Below, in pieces: positions 19,508 to 31,195 of a stretch of DNA of 64,000 nucleotides; the stretch's first letter is position 1, and each line of letters starts with the position of its first letter. Origin of the DNA: Tetraselmis striata (lineage: Eukaryota > Chlorophyta > Chlorodendrophyceae > Chlorodendrales > Chlorodendraceae). The stretch covers positions 1 through 64,000 of the forward strand of contig VCJN01001890.1 in assembly GCA_006384855.1 (NCBI GenBank), in the 5' to 3' direction. The position numbers and the translations under genes were made by a program. The notes under the pieces are model-generated. The model worked only from the letters and a program-made list of their open reading frames with translations. It had not been told where the DNA came from and did no database searches.

Positions 19508-22500
19508 ATGAGCTTCGCCGCGATGTCGGCACGGGGGATTCCGCCGCCGCCGTCGGCGTCGTCGTCGACCTTGCAGGCTCAGTCGCGGGCGCGCGGCCTC
19601 GCCGCACACGTCCCCCACGGCGGCATAAGACGGGAAATCTTCCGCTGCGAGAGGAGCAGATGGAACCAGGTGTGTGTGCGGGTGCTGCGTGGTCAGAGCA
19701 AAGCGGCGGGCGCCTCGTTCCTGCGTTCCGCGGAGGTTGCTGGACCAGCAGACGCGGGGACACGGGTGGTGCGTCAACTATGCAGAAAGGTTGCACGCAG
19801 TCGTAGGGGTGAAGCAGAGGGCACGTAATCAGGAAGCAAATGGGAGGCGGTGCTGTCGAAAGGTAGTTATGGCTGTCAATAGTTCTGGGAGGTTGGCAGT
19901 AGACTGGTCATCTGGTGCTGACTAAGAGCAATCAGCCATGCCGGAAGGCACTGCAAATGCTTGCATGGAGAGATGGAAGATGCAATATGGGAGTCAGCGT
20001 GGCGGTGTGGTAAAAAGCGCAAGCACGTCTAAATCTCGCGGTTGACAAGATGAAGGGGCCAAGGCGGAGTGGGCCGAAGGTGGGGGTGCAGGTAGGGCGG
20101 ATAAGGAGGGGCACGCGCTGATGAGATTATATTTAGTGCTTTTCTCAGCCGATCTGCCGCCGGAGAAGGCCGGAGCCTTTGGCAGCGGTCGATGAGGACG
20201 CAGCAATGGAATTGAGCGGCGAAGAGCGCGCCGCACTCGATGAGGAGGCGCGGTTGCTGGTGGAGAAGCTGGAGCAGCTGGACCAGGAGTATGCAGAAGA
20301 GGACGAAGATGAAGAGGATGGGGGCCTGCTGGCGGGTGAGTGCGGCGTGGGGAAGGCCTCCAGCTGTGCTGATCGGATTTGCATCTGACTGACGTGGTGT
20401 GCGCTTGGCGCTTTGGCAGGCTTGCTGGCGGAGATGGTCAGCGGCCGCAGCGACAGTGCCGCCACAAAGTCGAAGAACATCCCGATCAGCATGCGTGCGC
20501 GGCGCAAGGCCGGCATCAAGGAGAAGGAACTCCCTGTGGCGGCGCTCCCCAAGGTACGAATGCGCGCCGGATGCCCACCACACACCCGGCCTCTATTCCT
20601 TCGTTGAGGCGGCAAGCTTTGGCGCTCGACAGGTGGCGGTGGTGGGGCGGCCCAACGTGGGCAAGTCCGCCATGTTCAACCGCATCTGCGGCAAGCAGAT
20701 GGCTATCGTGTATGACCAGCCGGGCGTGACGCGCGACCGCATGTACACGCGGGCCTTCTGGGGCGACAAAGAGTTTGTGGTTGTGGATACTGGTGAGCAT
20801 GCCGTGGCCCTGCATATATTCCTCTCGCCCCTCCTCCCCCCCCCGCCCCACACCTCCCGTTGCTTCCCCAATCCTCAGCTGAGTGGGCGCCGCCTCCCTC
20901 TTCTCCTCTTGAACCCAGGCGGTCTACTCAGCCGCGCACAGGACCTGCCAACAGAAGTCATTAAGGTGCAGCCGGACCTGCTCACAGAGAAGGACCTGCC
21001 CGACTCCATCGAGTGGTGAGCCACCCGCTCTAACCTCTCTTTTGGCCCACATTGCCGAGAACGTGAATGTGGTGACACGTGTAGGCCAAGGTTGCTGAGG
21101 ATGTAATGTCATGCGGGCGTCTGCTCTCCCAGGCAGGCGGCGGCGGGCATCTTTGAGGCGGACAGCGTGTTGTTCATGGTGGACGGGCAGCAGGGGCTGA
21201 CGGGCGCGGACCGCGAGGTGCTGGACTGGCTGCGTGTCAAGCAGCCCGGCAAGCCCGTCATCCTTGCGGTCAATAAGTGCGAAAACCCACAAAAAGCCGA
21301 CCTGCAGGTGCGCCCCCCCCCCCCCCCCCCCCCCCCTCTTCTGCCCACACACACGCAAATACCCCCCCACCCCCTCCCCCACAACTGCCTCTCAGCAGTG
21401 ACTGCTTTGCATTCAACGATATAGGAATCCTTTATCTCTCGAGGTAGATGTATATTAAAAGCACATATGTGCCAATTAAGCCATGTATCAGACATTCATG
21501 CAAGTGTACCCACACACACATATGCAGATATATATTCTATATATGTGTATATATGCATGTATACATGCATTTGCGTTCGCATTTGGACTTGCATATACAT
21601 GCGTTTGTGTGTGGGGTTGGGCGCGATCCGATATCGACATGCACGCATATTTCTCAGAGAGTGGTTCGAGCGGTCACGGGCCACCATTGCAACCCTGGCG
21701 CAGGCTGCCGAGTTCTGGGAGCTCGGGGTGCAGCCCTACCCTGTGTCAGCCATCAGCGGCACTGGCACGGGCGAGATGCTGGAGGCGCTGGTGGCCTCGC
21801 TGCCGCCACCCAAGACCAGGTGCGGGGTGGGGGAATCAGGGCGGGGGCTGTGCTGTTGTGGCGTTGGCGGTGGAATGGAGGCTGAGAGGGGTGTTGTTTA
21901 TGTGCGTGGTGGCATGGGCCGTTTGGGTGCGCAGGGAGGAGGTGGACGTGGAGGACGAGCCGTTGGCCATTGCGATCATCGGGCGGCCCAACGTGGGCAA
22001 GAGCAGCCTCATCAACGCCCTGTGCGGGGAGGAGCGCACCATTGTGAGCAGCATTGCCGGTGAGCCCCCATGGCCCCCTCCCCCGCCTCCGCCACGCCCC
22101 ACACAGGCGGCCTCCAGGGCATGCGCTGCGCTGGACTAGAACCTGGCTGAATTACTCTGAATCCCTTCCGAATTTATCGAAGTGTGGTCCATCAAGGGAT
22201 ACTTTACCTGATCCGTCTTGGATTTTGGCCGAGAATCATCAACCCAATCCGATTAAAGACATCAAAGCACACAGAGTGGTGCTGGTGGCTGACCGCGCGC
22301 GATCAACTTTGCTCACCTGTGTGCCCTCCCCCTCGCGGATGCAGGCACCACCCGCGACGCCATCGACACCATCCTCCTGCTCAATGACGGCACCAAGGTG
22401 GGGCCCCATTCTGCCATGTTATATACAGATAGCCCCCCGGGGGGTCAGCCGCTGCCCCTGTATTTCCTGATCTTATCGTGCCCGGCCTTACCGCCTGCAG

Positions 22501-24019
22501 TTGAAGCTCATCGACACTGCCGGCATCCGCAAGCGGACCAAGGTCGCCGCTGAGGGGTGCGAGAACGGACCCCCCCTTTTCTTTCCCCTATCGGGAGCTT
22601 TGGGCTGTGCCTTTGGGGTGTGCCTTGTATCGGACGCCGCCGAGTGCTGGTGCCGGCGGCGTTGGGTGGCGCGCAGGGGCGCGGAGGCGCTGAGCGTGCA
22701 GCGAGCGTTTGCGGCCGTCAAGCGCGCGGACATCGTGGTGATGGTGGTGGACGCCGGGCAGGGCATCACAGAGCAGGACTTCAAGCTGGCGGAGTACGCC
22801 TCGCAGCAGGCAAGTCGCGGTTCCAGCCGCTGGTCGATGCAACACTCGCCTCGTGGCAATGGCCCTCCCGTCCATTCCTGCGGGGCCTGCCACAATCATA
22901 CTCGAATACCTCCTGCTTAACACTCAGTACTACTGATCGTATTACACCATTCATTATTCATCAATATCTTCGAGCTATTCCATCGCCAGTGCGGTCAGTC
23001 GGTACGATGAGTGCTGTAAAGGGTGGTAGCATGTAATCTGCGGCGGCCGCAAACATCACCAGTTTCACGACGCATAGTACCGCAAAGATGTTCTCGATAC
23101 ATCGTCTTAACATTGATATACGCGGAGCAGCAATTAAGGACCATTGACGCGCATAGACCCCCATCAGTGCTGTGTCGGAATTTACAGCATCGGGCGATTT
23201 CAGCTGTGTGTATGTACGCCATTCGTACACACACCATTTTGACGCGATCACCGCTGGTGATATTGTAGTTCTATGCAGAAGATGTTACGGGGAGCGAACT
23301 CTGGTTCTGCTTGCTAGAGCCAACATGAACATGACACGCCTCCACAGCAATGTATAATTATAAATGTATAAATATAAGCATCTGTATATTCTGTAATTAT
23401 ACTGTGATATCATTTCATGACTGCTGTGCCATCATTACGCATCCGGCTGCCTCCTCGTCCGGCTTCCCCCCGCCTTTCCCCACGGTGACGCTCCCGACTG
23501 TGCCGTTGCCCGCAGGGCGTGGGCTGCGTGGTGGTCATCAACAAGTGGGACACCGTCGAGAAAGAGACAAGCACCATGAACGACTACGAGGCGGACTACC
23601 GCTCGCAGCTGCGCGCCGTGCCGTGGGCGCCGTACGTCTTCACCTCCGCGCTGACCGGGCAGCGCGTGAAGAACATCATCGGCGCCGTGCTGGACGTGGG
23701 GGAGCAGTACCAGCGACGCATCACCACCGGCGTGCTCAACGTCGTCCTGCAGGAGGCTGTGGGCTGGCGGACGCCGCCCTCAAAGAAGAACGGGAAGAAA
23801 GGGCGCATCTTTTACGCCACGCAGGCGGGCACCAAGCCGCCCACCTTTGTGCTCTTCGTGAACGACACCGACTGCTTCCAGGAGGACTACCGCAATTACA
23901 TCGAGAAGCAGCTGCGCCAGAACATCGGCTTCCAGGGCACACCCATCCGCCTCTTTTGGCGCGGCAAGGCCAAGGGCAACAGCGAGGAGCGCCGCGCCGC
24001 GGGCTATGGGTACCGTTAG
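19508..24019 (+). CDS. der: GTPase Der/EngA, predicted plastid-targeted, 12 exons
   Basis: Der is a double-GTPase that assists maturation of the large ribosomal subunit. Exons: 19508-19669, 20149-20335, 20420-20553, 20633-20792, 20919-21015, 21133-21307, 21704-21819, 21935-22059, 22345-22397, 22501-22556, 22677-22809, 23516-24019. All phases agree and give 633 residues. Residues 1-54 are Ser/Ala/Arg-rich with few acidic residues, as in a plastid transit peptide. An acidic segment follows ([13 protein letters not shown]). GTPase domain 1 has GRPNVGKS (166-173), DTGG and NKCE (294-297). Domain 2 has GRPNVGKS (360-367), [11 protein letters not shown] and NKWD (475-478). The last exon carries the C-terminal KH-like domain. 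Intron 11 starts with GC (CAG/GCAAGT) rather than GT. Exons 1-2 are the least certain part. Confidence 0.9.
21310..21337. repeat. Poly-C tract in der intron 6
   Basis: About 26 C bases directly after the splice donor GTGCG of intron 6 (21308-21703). Confidence 0.85.
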
Positions 24020-25763
24020 CCGGGCCGCTTGGGTAGATGTGCATGCCCGCGGTGATGCCATGCGCCATTGCATACATGCATGTTTGCGCAACGTGTGCTC
24101 AGCGCCTGGCTAGATGTCAACGTCAAGCGCAAGGCGCATTCGTTACCGGTGCCAGGCGGCCCCGGGCCGGCGATCATGCGCTAAGTTGCCAAAATCGGGC
24201 CACATTCTGGGCACCGGATGCCATGTGAGGAGTGGGTCATGTGCTTCACTGCCGGCCAATTCCGCACTTTTCACCGATATTCTATCTGTAGCACAGATAA
24301 ATCTAAATTGCGAAATGGGGAGAGCGCGAACAAAACATCACGCAGTAAGGCAAAAAAAGGTTCAGTTCTTATCTCCAACGTACCCTCCATTTGTTAACCG
24401 AACCCGTTTCTTCGGGTGTACCGCGGCCTACGCAATGCCCGTAGCATTGCTATTTCTCTGGCACTTCGCTGTTGCTCGAGATTCCCAATCACATAGCCTG
24501 TCTTGCCGCTCCTGAAGCAATGTGGCCTTGGACTCCTTCACGGTAGCTGCGAGTCTAGGAGCCGCCCTTCGAAAAGCGACACGACGCCGTCTTCCACAAA
24601 GGCAAAGAGAGTCAGGCGGGACGGGCCGCCAGTGGGATCCACCTCTGGGGGCACCGCGCAGATGTCTGCCAGCGAGGGCGGCCGCCTGTGTGACATCACC
24701 GCGTCCGCGACTTAGTTTGACATAACACACAGTTGACAGGCCGAATGGAAAAATAACAACGCGCGGTTTCACGTAAAAATATGGGTGCCAACACGGTAAT
24801 AGGAACACTGTGAGTAAGAAGCTGCCTGCCGGAGGTCCGATGTAGACAAAAGTATAGTAAAACTATAGTGAATGTCCATGTAGGGTGCAGGCAAGCCCAA
24901 TTCGAGGCTTGTAACACAGGTTCTCAGAGGTTTTTCAAACCCGTATACAGCTTACATAGATGATGTGTTGGGGTGGTCCTCGAGAGAATGCCACATGTAC
25001 CGACATATCTATGAGACATTGGTATTTAGAGGATGCCTGCTTGCTCTTTCTTTAATAGAAATATGTGGCTTTTTATCTTGGGTTGGTTTTGGTAGGAAAA
25101 GGCAGGTATGTTCGTCGCAAGTCCAGAGTCTATCAGGATGCAAGTTCGGAAATTAGATGAAATAAAAAAGAAAAGAAAATGTGTTGATAGTTAGGATTAT
25201 TTTGAAAGAAAACTGACAGATACATCTTGGTCGTATTGCAAATTGCTTTCGGAAAGCACTGAGTACACTGTTTGAGTGTGTATTGCCCATGTATTCATCA
25301 GAATATGTATACGTGCATTGTTAGAAATTAGACAGCGATACCAGGAATGAAGGCCGGTCCACAGGGATACGAAAATTTCATCGTAATGTCAACGATTACG
25401 ACGCGTTAGTACGGAGACTTGCGCGTTTTGGAATCCTTATACGGCATAACCAAACGCGTAAATGACGCGTATGGATACTGGTATTAAGGATTACATAGCG
25501 CGTTTGGTCAGGATTATAATCGCCGTGTAGGATTGCGGATTACACGGAGGATTACGTAATCGTTACCGTGTCTAAACAGGATAATATTACGATGGAACTT
25601 GGCAATAATTGACAGGAGAATAGACTACCGGTAATAGCGGCATCGACATGGAAAAACCGCTGGAGGGGTTGCAAAACGCGGTCAGGCAACGTCATTTAAA
25701 CTTTTTGCCACTGACGTGCTAGTCTTATTGTGATGCTTTCCTGAAATTGCACCCACACTCGTG
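24020..25763. other. Intergenic region, possible short plus-strand exon
   Basis: A plus-strand frame ending with TAG at 24715 has a Ser/Lys-rich and then ordered-looking end (SASEGGRLCDITASAT). It could be the last exon of a small gene, but I found no upstream exon. From 24800 to 25760 the DNA is AT-richer and contains clustered GGATTA/TAATCC words in both orientations (25430-25590), with CCAAACGCG at 25450 mirrored by CGCGTTTGG at 25498. Confidence 0.3.
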
Positions 25764-28700
25764 TCATAATAGAATGCGGCCAACGTATGTACAAGTGATG
25801 GAGAGCGCGGCATTAGTCGGGGGCCGAGCGCACTCTGCAATGCAAATGTGAGCCATTGGCCGGTCCGGCTGCCGGCGGCTCAGGCGGTTGTTTGGCTTGA
25901 AGACATCAAACACCTGCCAGTTGCGGCGCCGCGAGAGCGGGGGTGGCTGCGCGTCAGGACCGGGCAGTGCGCAGGAGCCTGATGGGCTTGCACAGGAAAG
26001 GGGGGAGGGGGAGGGGGGCTGCACCCGCTGGGACGCTGTGCTCGTGCCGGCGGGGGGCTCGCAGCTGATTGGCGGGAAGGACAAGGCAGCACCCCCGCAA
26101 GCAGGCACCTCACTGACCTCGCACCTGTTCATCAGAGTTTGTCCATTCTTGAGGTTTTTGCTATCAGGTTTCAGAAAAGACAGTCGGCCTTTGTGAACAC
26201 AATAATAAGCACGTACAGTAAACAGTCAGACAGTTCATTAGCGATGGGTGCACATTCACACCCCAAATGAAAGCCTTGCATCTAGGCAGCATGGAACTAC
26301 ATCCATCACCCACAAAGCCAGCCGGCCGCTGCCATGCTCTCTGGCCACGCCGCTTTGACAATACCAAACAGCAACGCACCGCCGGAGGCCCTCCAGGTCT
26401 GCCGGATGCCCCGCGGGTGCCAGCCAGGGGTGAGCTTCGCCCAGGCCGGGCCACCACCCACGTTGCCGCGCCTGCATGCAGCCACCCGCGAGTCACTGCG
26501 GCAGCACCAAGTAGCTATGAAACCCTGACTATTCGCAGGCCTCAAGGCCCAAACGCTGTTCGCCAGCCAGATGGGGAGCATGGGTCTGCAATATTGAAAC
26601 CCTGAATTAAATGAAGCCCTGAGTCCCTTACGCCACTCGGCCAGGGGGAAGCAGAAGCAGCCTGCCCAGTGAGCCGTAGCATGCAAAAGCCTTAAGCCCA
26701 AACGTATTCAGGCAGCCACCAGGAAGATAGGTGGGAGGGGGGGGGGGGGGGGGGGGGTCCTATTACGTCAAACCCTGAAAAACAATTAAGCCATGAGATC
26801 TAAGCCTCAGCCAGGTAGAGGAGAGGGGGGGGGGGGGGGGGGGGGGGGGGTGCCATGAAACCCTAAGCGTGCGCAACACCTAAAGCCCTAACGCAGTCTT
26901 GCGGCAAGGGGGTGCGGTAATCTGATATGAAACCCTCCGCACATTTGAGACCTAAGGCCCAAATTCCAGCCAGCCTGGGTACGCGGAGGGCTCATATTAA
27001 ACCCTAGGCATGCGAAAGCCCTACTACCCTTATAATGTACAGGGGTCTCCGCCTACCTGTACCTGCGCCTGATGAATTGTTAATCCGTGTGCCATCTCGT
27101 CATGCGGCGCTGCGTGCAAGAGGTCAAATGGAGGCGACCCGCTGACGCCCGGATCGGAGGAGGGTGGCCCGGCACTCAGGGCAGAACTGGGGGCAGCACC
27201 GGGCGGCGGGTCTGGAAGCCCTGCGCAGGGCCAAGCAGGGCATAGTGCAGTTCAATTAAGCGCAGCGAGTGAAATGCCATACAGTTGAGGTCAATTTAAT
27301 TTCAATGAGTCCAGCGTTACATAAAATATCATAACGTTTCGCTCCATTTTCAGAGAAAATATTAGCAACTTGGCAAGAATACTTAGAGACAACTCAGCAA
27401 GAGTACCCAGGGCTCTAAAATGCCATGTGCTTGGCTTGGTGCCGCTCCTAAAACATCAATTCTATGCGTTAAATGCCCAACTTGTTTCTATATGCGAAAC
27501 GCAGCTGTTTCCGCATGCAAATAGTCGCTGAGCCGAATCAAGATAAATTCTACAAAGAGTCCTTGGAATGTATTTCAGATATAAAGAAGCGCACTCACAG
27601 CGCACTCACAGCGCAGAGTGGTGTTGGGGGGGGGGGGGGGGGGGGGGGGAACGTTCACCGTCGCTGCCCTCTGCCTGCGCCGGCTCGCAGGTAATGTCAT
27701 ACCTCCATGCGGACGTCGCGCACATACCGGCGATGGCGCTCCCGGCTGTCTGGGGAATTGTCCAGACGGCGGGGTGCCTGGGCAGGACCGTAGGAGCAGC
27801 AGGGCACAAGTTCCTTTTTGTTCAGAGCCATGCGGTCGGCACGCAGGGCTGGTGAGGGTTCCAGGGTTTAGAATTGAGAGGGGCACAGCGGGGGCGCCAC
27901 ACGCTGGGGTGGCCGCCGCACCGTTTAATGTACAGGCCGGAGCGCATGAAGTGGCAGTACACCAGGTAGCGCGGCATGTCGCAACCTGTGGCGCACTTGG
28001 TAGTGCGGCACCGAGGCGGTGACTGTGAGGTGGGTTTGGGTGTGTGTGTGGGGGCAAGGCGGGGCGGCGGGGAAATGCATGGGGATGTATGGGGTTGCCG
28101 GGGGCACCGGGGTATGGTCCCACATCGGAGTTCCCGCGATTCCTTACGAGAGATGATGGAAAGGTGAATTCCCCAATAAATTGGCGGCAAATGGACCCCC
28201 AGCACGTAAGGGGAGATATCACTGCGGCTGGCAAGGTGTTCATGCCTCCGCTCGCGTCGCGGAATCAGTTGGATGACTGCTGCATCGCAATGCCGAGGAG
28301 ATATGGTTGCCTAGCAAGTGCCCTCAAGTGGATGTCATCGATTGCAAGGGACAGCCTTGTGCATCTGTGCTTAGTGCTAGCGGCTGCATTGGCCCTACTC
28401 AACATGGTAGGGGGGAGGAGGAGTGGATGAGAGGGGGGGGGGGGAAGGGGGGGGGGGGGGGGGGGGGGATCCCACCATCAGCCGCACCGCCTCCTCCAGC
28501 GGGATGAGCCGCCCCGTGGCGTCTGACAGCAGCATCGTACCCCGGTCCATAAGGTATCTAATGATTCGTTGCACACCCAGGGTCAGACAAGCAGAAAATC
28601 GAGCCGAGGGCGCATCCAGGCGCGTAGGGGTTTAGTAGGAAATTGGAGGCTGGAGGGGGGAATACACGGCCTCCTCCGGGAAGAGGTGCAGGTCGCTGCG

Positions 28701-29569
28701 CCAGGTGAAGCCTGCAAAACAAGTGACGGACGAAGGAGCGAGGAACACCCGCCAAAGGAAGGGACCCAGGGCGACGAGGGGCGGGAGAGGGGTTAGAACA
28801 GGCGTAGAAGATACTAGCGGGTGAGGTTGGGGACAGGGGGGGGGGGGGGGGGGGGGGAGCTATGGTCCATCGGGCAGTCCGTGACGTTGCCTAGTTGTTC
28901 TTATTTGTACTAGCTTCATGATATACTTTGTTTACTAACAATCCACACCAGGATCTCTTGACCTGAAGGCGGCCTGCGTAGAAATGGCTTTGCATAATTT
29001 ATTTTGTGCTGGAGTTATCATAGAAACGTGCCGGTGGCACTGCAAAGAGAGGGCTGATAGATAACCAAAGGCACCCACCCATGTGCTGCAGCAGCTTGCT
29101 CCGCGCCTGGGCCACGCGCACCACCGCGAGCTCTTGCAGCCACACGCCCAGGGAGGTCTCCTTCTTGGAGCTAGCCAGGGAACACGCGGTGGGGGGAGAG
29201 AGGGGGGGCGTTATCGCTAAGCGCTGGCGCAATGGTCTGGTACTCCCGCGGAGGCTGCCAAGGACCGGGAGAGGAAAAACGAATACAGCGACGAGCGGAG
29301 CTGCCCCGACACGCGGCCCTTACCCGCCCTTCGGCTGGCGCCACAGCTCTTGCAGCTCGCCCAGCTTGGCATTGAGCTCCTGTGCCTCGGCTGACGGTGC
29401 GCGGCGTGTACACGTCAGACGTCCCGATGAAGCAACCCCACATCAGCCAAGCAAATGCTACAGGGTCGGTCGAGACGAGAGGAGGCGGGATAGCACCGTC
29501 TCTGCTCGGCTGCTCATCGCTCGAGAAGAGCTCCCGTTTGGCGCCGCGACGGAAGATGCTGCCCGCCAT
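25764..29569 (-). CDS. tRNA-splicing endonuclease subunit Sen54 (reconstructed, 8 exons)
   Basis: Minus-strand exons 29569-29497, 29390-29324, 29170-29079, 28711-28666, 28557-28476, 28022-27922, 27848-27728 and 25946-25764 join with matching phases and give about 254 residues. Key matches to Sen54: HMGFTWRSDLHLFPEEAVYL with MDRGTMLL (the PEEALyLiErG block), RYLVYCHFMRSGLYIKR (the rYxVYxhLkrxGYivxR block) and NWQVFDVFKPNNRLSRRQPD (the FDVyxPNsxfxkSxPg block). In the endonuclease, Sen54 is a structural subunit that positions pre-tRNA for Sen2 and Sen34. Exon 7 matches no motif, but its length is required by phase. The 1.8-kb intron 7 holds a degenerate tandem repeat and poly-G tracts. The start of the last exon could also be 25913. 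Confidence 0.65.
26495..27040. repeat. Degenerate tandem repeat with AAACCCTRA words
   Basis: Units of roughly 70-120 bp contain, in order, ATGAAACCCTRA, a CATGCGAAAGCC-like block, CTAAGGCCCAAAC and CCAGCCAGG. Examples begin near 26517, 26596, 26770, 26855, 26928 and 26997. Two units have long G tracts (26738-26757, 26825-26850). They lie inside intron 7 of the Sen54 gene. Confidence 0.6.
26825..26850. repeat. Poly-G tract
   Basis: About 26 G bases (preceded by GAGA), one of several in this gene's introns. Others are at 26738-26757, 27626-27649, 28451-28468 and 28838-28857. Confidence 0.9.
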
Positions 29570-30062
29570 AGCGCGCGCTCCGTGCCAGCTGAGCACGACA
29601 CCGGCAGTACTCCTCGGCGAACGCGGTATAGCCCACTGGAGGACAGAAGCGATGTGTTGGGGTTGGCGGCAGCAGCGGGAGGGGGGGAGGGGATCGTCCT
29701 GGGGCGGTCATATGCGCGAAGGCGACGGTGACGCGCATCCCGATCACGCGTTGTATATAGTCGCTGTAATCCTCCCGCCTCTTATTGGGAGTTTTTCTTA
29801 TATCTTGGCGACTCCGTGTTTGGCTCTCCCTTGGTTCTTGGCTCCCTGGCCTCCTGCTCGACCTTGGTTTCAGGCTTATGTCTCTCTGTTGCTGGCAACC
29901 TTTCACAGTTGCTGTTAGTTCAGTTTTTAATGCGCATATGTTCAAGCCCTAATGTAAAAAGAAATCATCAATTTATGTAAGAAAGAAATTCAATCCTTCC
30001 GCCTCCTGCTATATACACTTTGTAATGGATGGTATTTAATATTTTCTTTAATATTGAGATTA
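29570..30062. other. No recognised gene
   Basis: About 490 bp between the Sen54 start and the MULE terminal repeat. It probably holds the Sen54 promoter and leader. Short frames only. Confidence 0.4.
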
Positions 30063-30076
30063 TAATAAGGGACATG

Positions 30077-30097
30077 TTACTTGTATCCAGTGGATAC
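30077..30097 (+). repeat. MULE terminal inverted repeat, left
   Basis: TTACTTGTATCCAGTGGATAC, the exact reverse complement of 35059-35079. It contains the near-palindrome GTATCCAGTGGATAC, so each end could itself fold. Confidence 0.85.
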
Positions 30098-31171
30098 AGC
30101 GTTATTTGTATCCAGGTCCAACTGCAGCTTCTGGACAAGCCATTCTGGACAAGCCGCGGTAGCGCCTCCAGTACCCGTAGCACAGAAACAGAGGCACGAC
30201 TGTACTACGGGTACAGGGTCCGGGCACGGATATAAATTAGGTCGCACTGGACGCCGTTGACTCGCAGTGTCGTCCCGCACCCATCCGGCACGATGCCACA
30301 TCTCCCCAGCCCGCTTGCGCCTGTAAAGGCGGCGCCGGATGTGCCACCCATGATATGTTTGGTAGTCCGCACTCCTTGCCTCCCACTGCACAGACGCCCG
30401 AGGCTTGCACTATCCGTTCCGTTAGCGCCAGTTGAGCCCGCCGCGTACAGTGCGCCGCCTCCAGTCGGAAGCTATGCCCCTGACGCTACAAATCCAGAGT
30501 TTGACCGCTTCTCCGTCGACGACCCACCTCGCGTCGGCCACGTGCTCGCCAGGGGCACGACACCCCACGAGGTCATCGTTCGCTACGCACATGACTACGC
30601 CACGGCTGTTGGGTATACTCAGAAACACCTCGCCGACTACAAGAACGCCGAGGGGATCCCGCGCCGCCTCCGAATTCAGTGTGGGCACTCTGGCAAGGCC
30701 CGCGCCATGTCTCAAGGTGCGTGACCCCTCCATGCACCGCCAACGTTCAAGTAAACGCGTGGGATGCTGCCCCTACCTCCTTACAATATGGCGTACGACT
30801 AATCGCCCAGGCGAGCACACCAGCCAAGCGGCGCGCTGCGACTATCCCGCGTGGGTTGTGACAGCTGTAACAGGTTTGACACACGGTCTGTGCGAGGGCC
30901 TATCTGGGGGGACCCACTCTTGTGGGTCACTGGCGAGCAGAGCAGAGCATGGATTGCTGTGGTGGTTGCTGTGGTGGACCCCGCGATGATCGCTGTGGTG
31001 GCCGATGTATTTCCCCAGGCCTACCACAGATGGTGCATGTACCACCTGATCGTCAACATTTCAAGAACTGCAGCAGTGCAGTGGGCGGCGGCATCGGACA
31101 GCTTTTAGTGGACTTCATCATCACATCCAGAACATAACCCGAGGTTGCCTTTCGTGCCCGGTGTGCCCCTA

Positions 31172-31193
31172 CCCCCCCCCCCCCCCCCCCCCC
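31172..31193. repeat. Poly-C tract before the minisatellite
   Basis: About 22 C bases mark the left edge of the 62-bp minisatellite; a shorter C tract (33500-33514) marks the right edge. Confidence 0.85.
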
Positions 31194-31195
31194 TG

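Noticed and set aside
20875-22923. Long minus-strand frames opposite der
   Set aside because: They are shadows of GC-rich exons and poly-C introns; the plus strand carries all conserved GTPase motifs.
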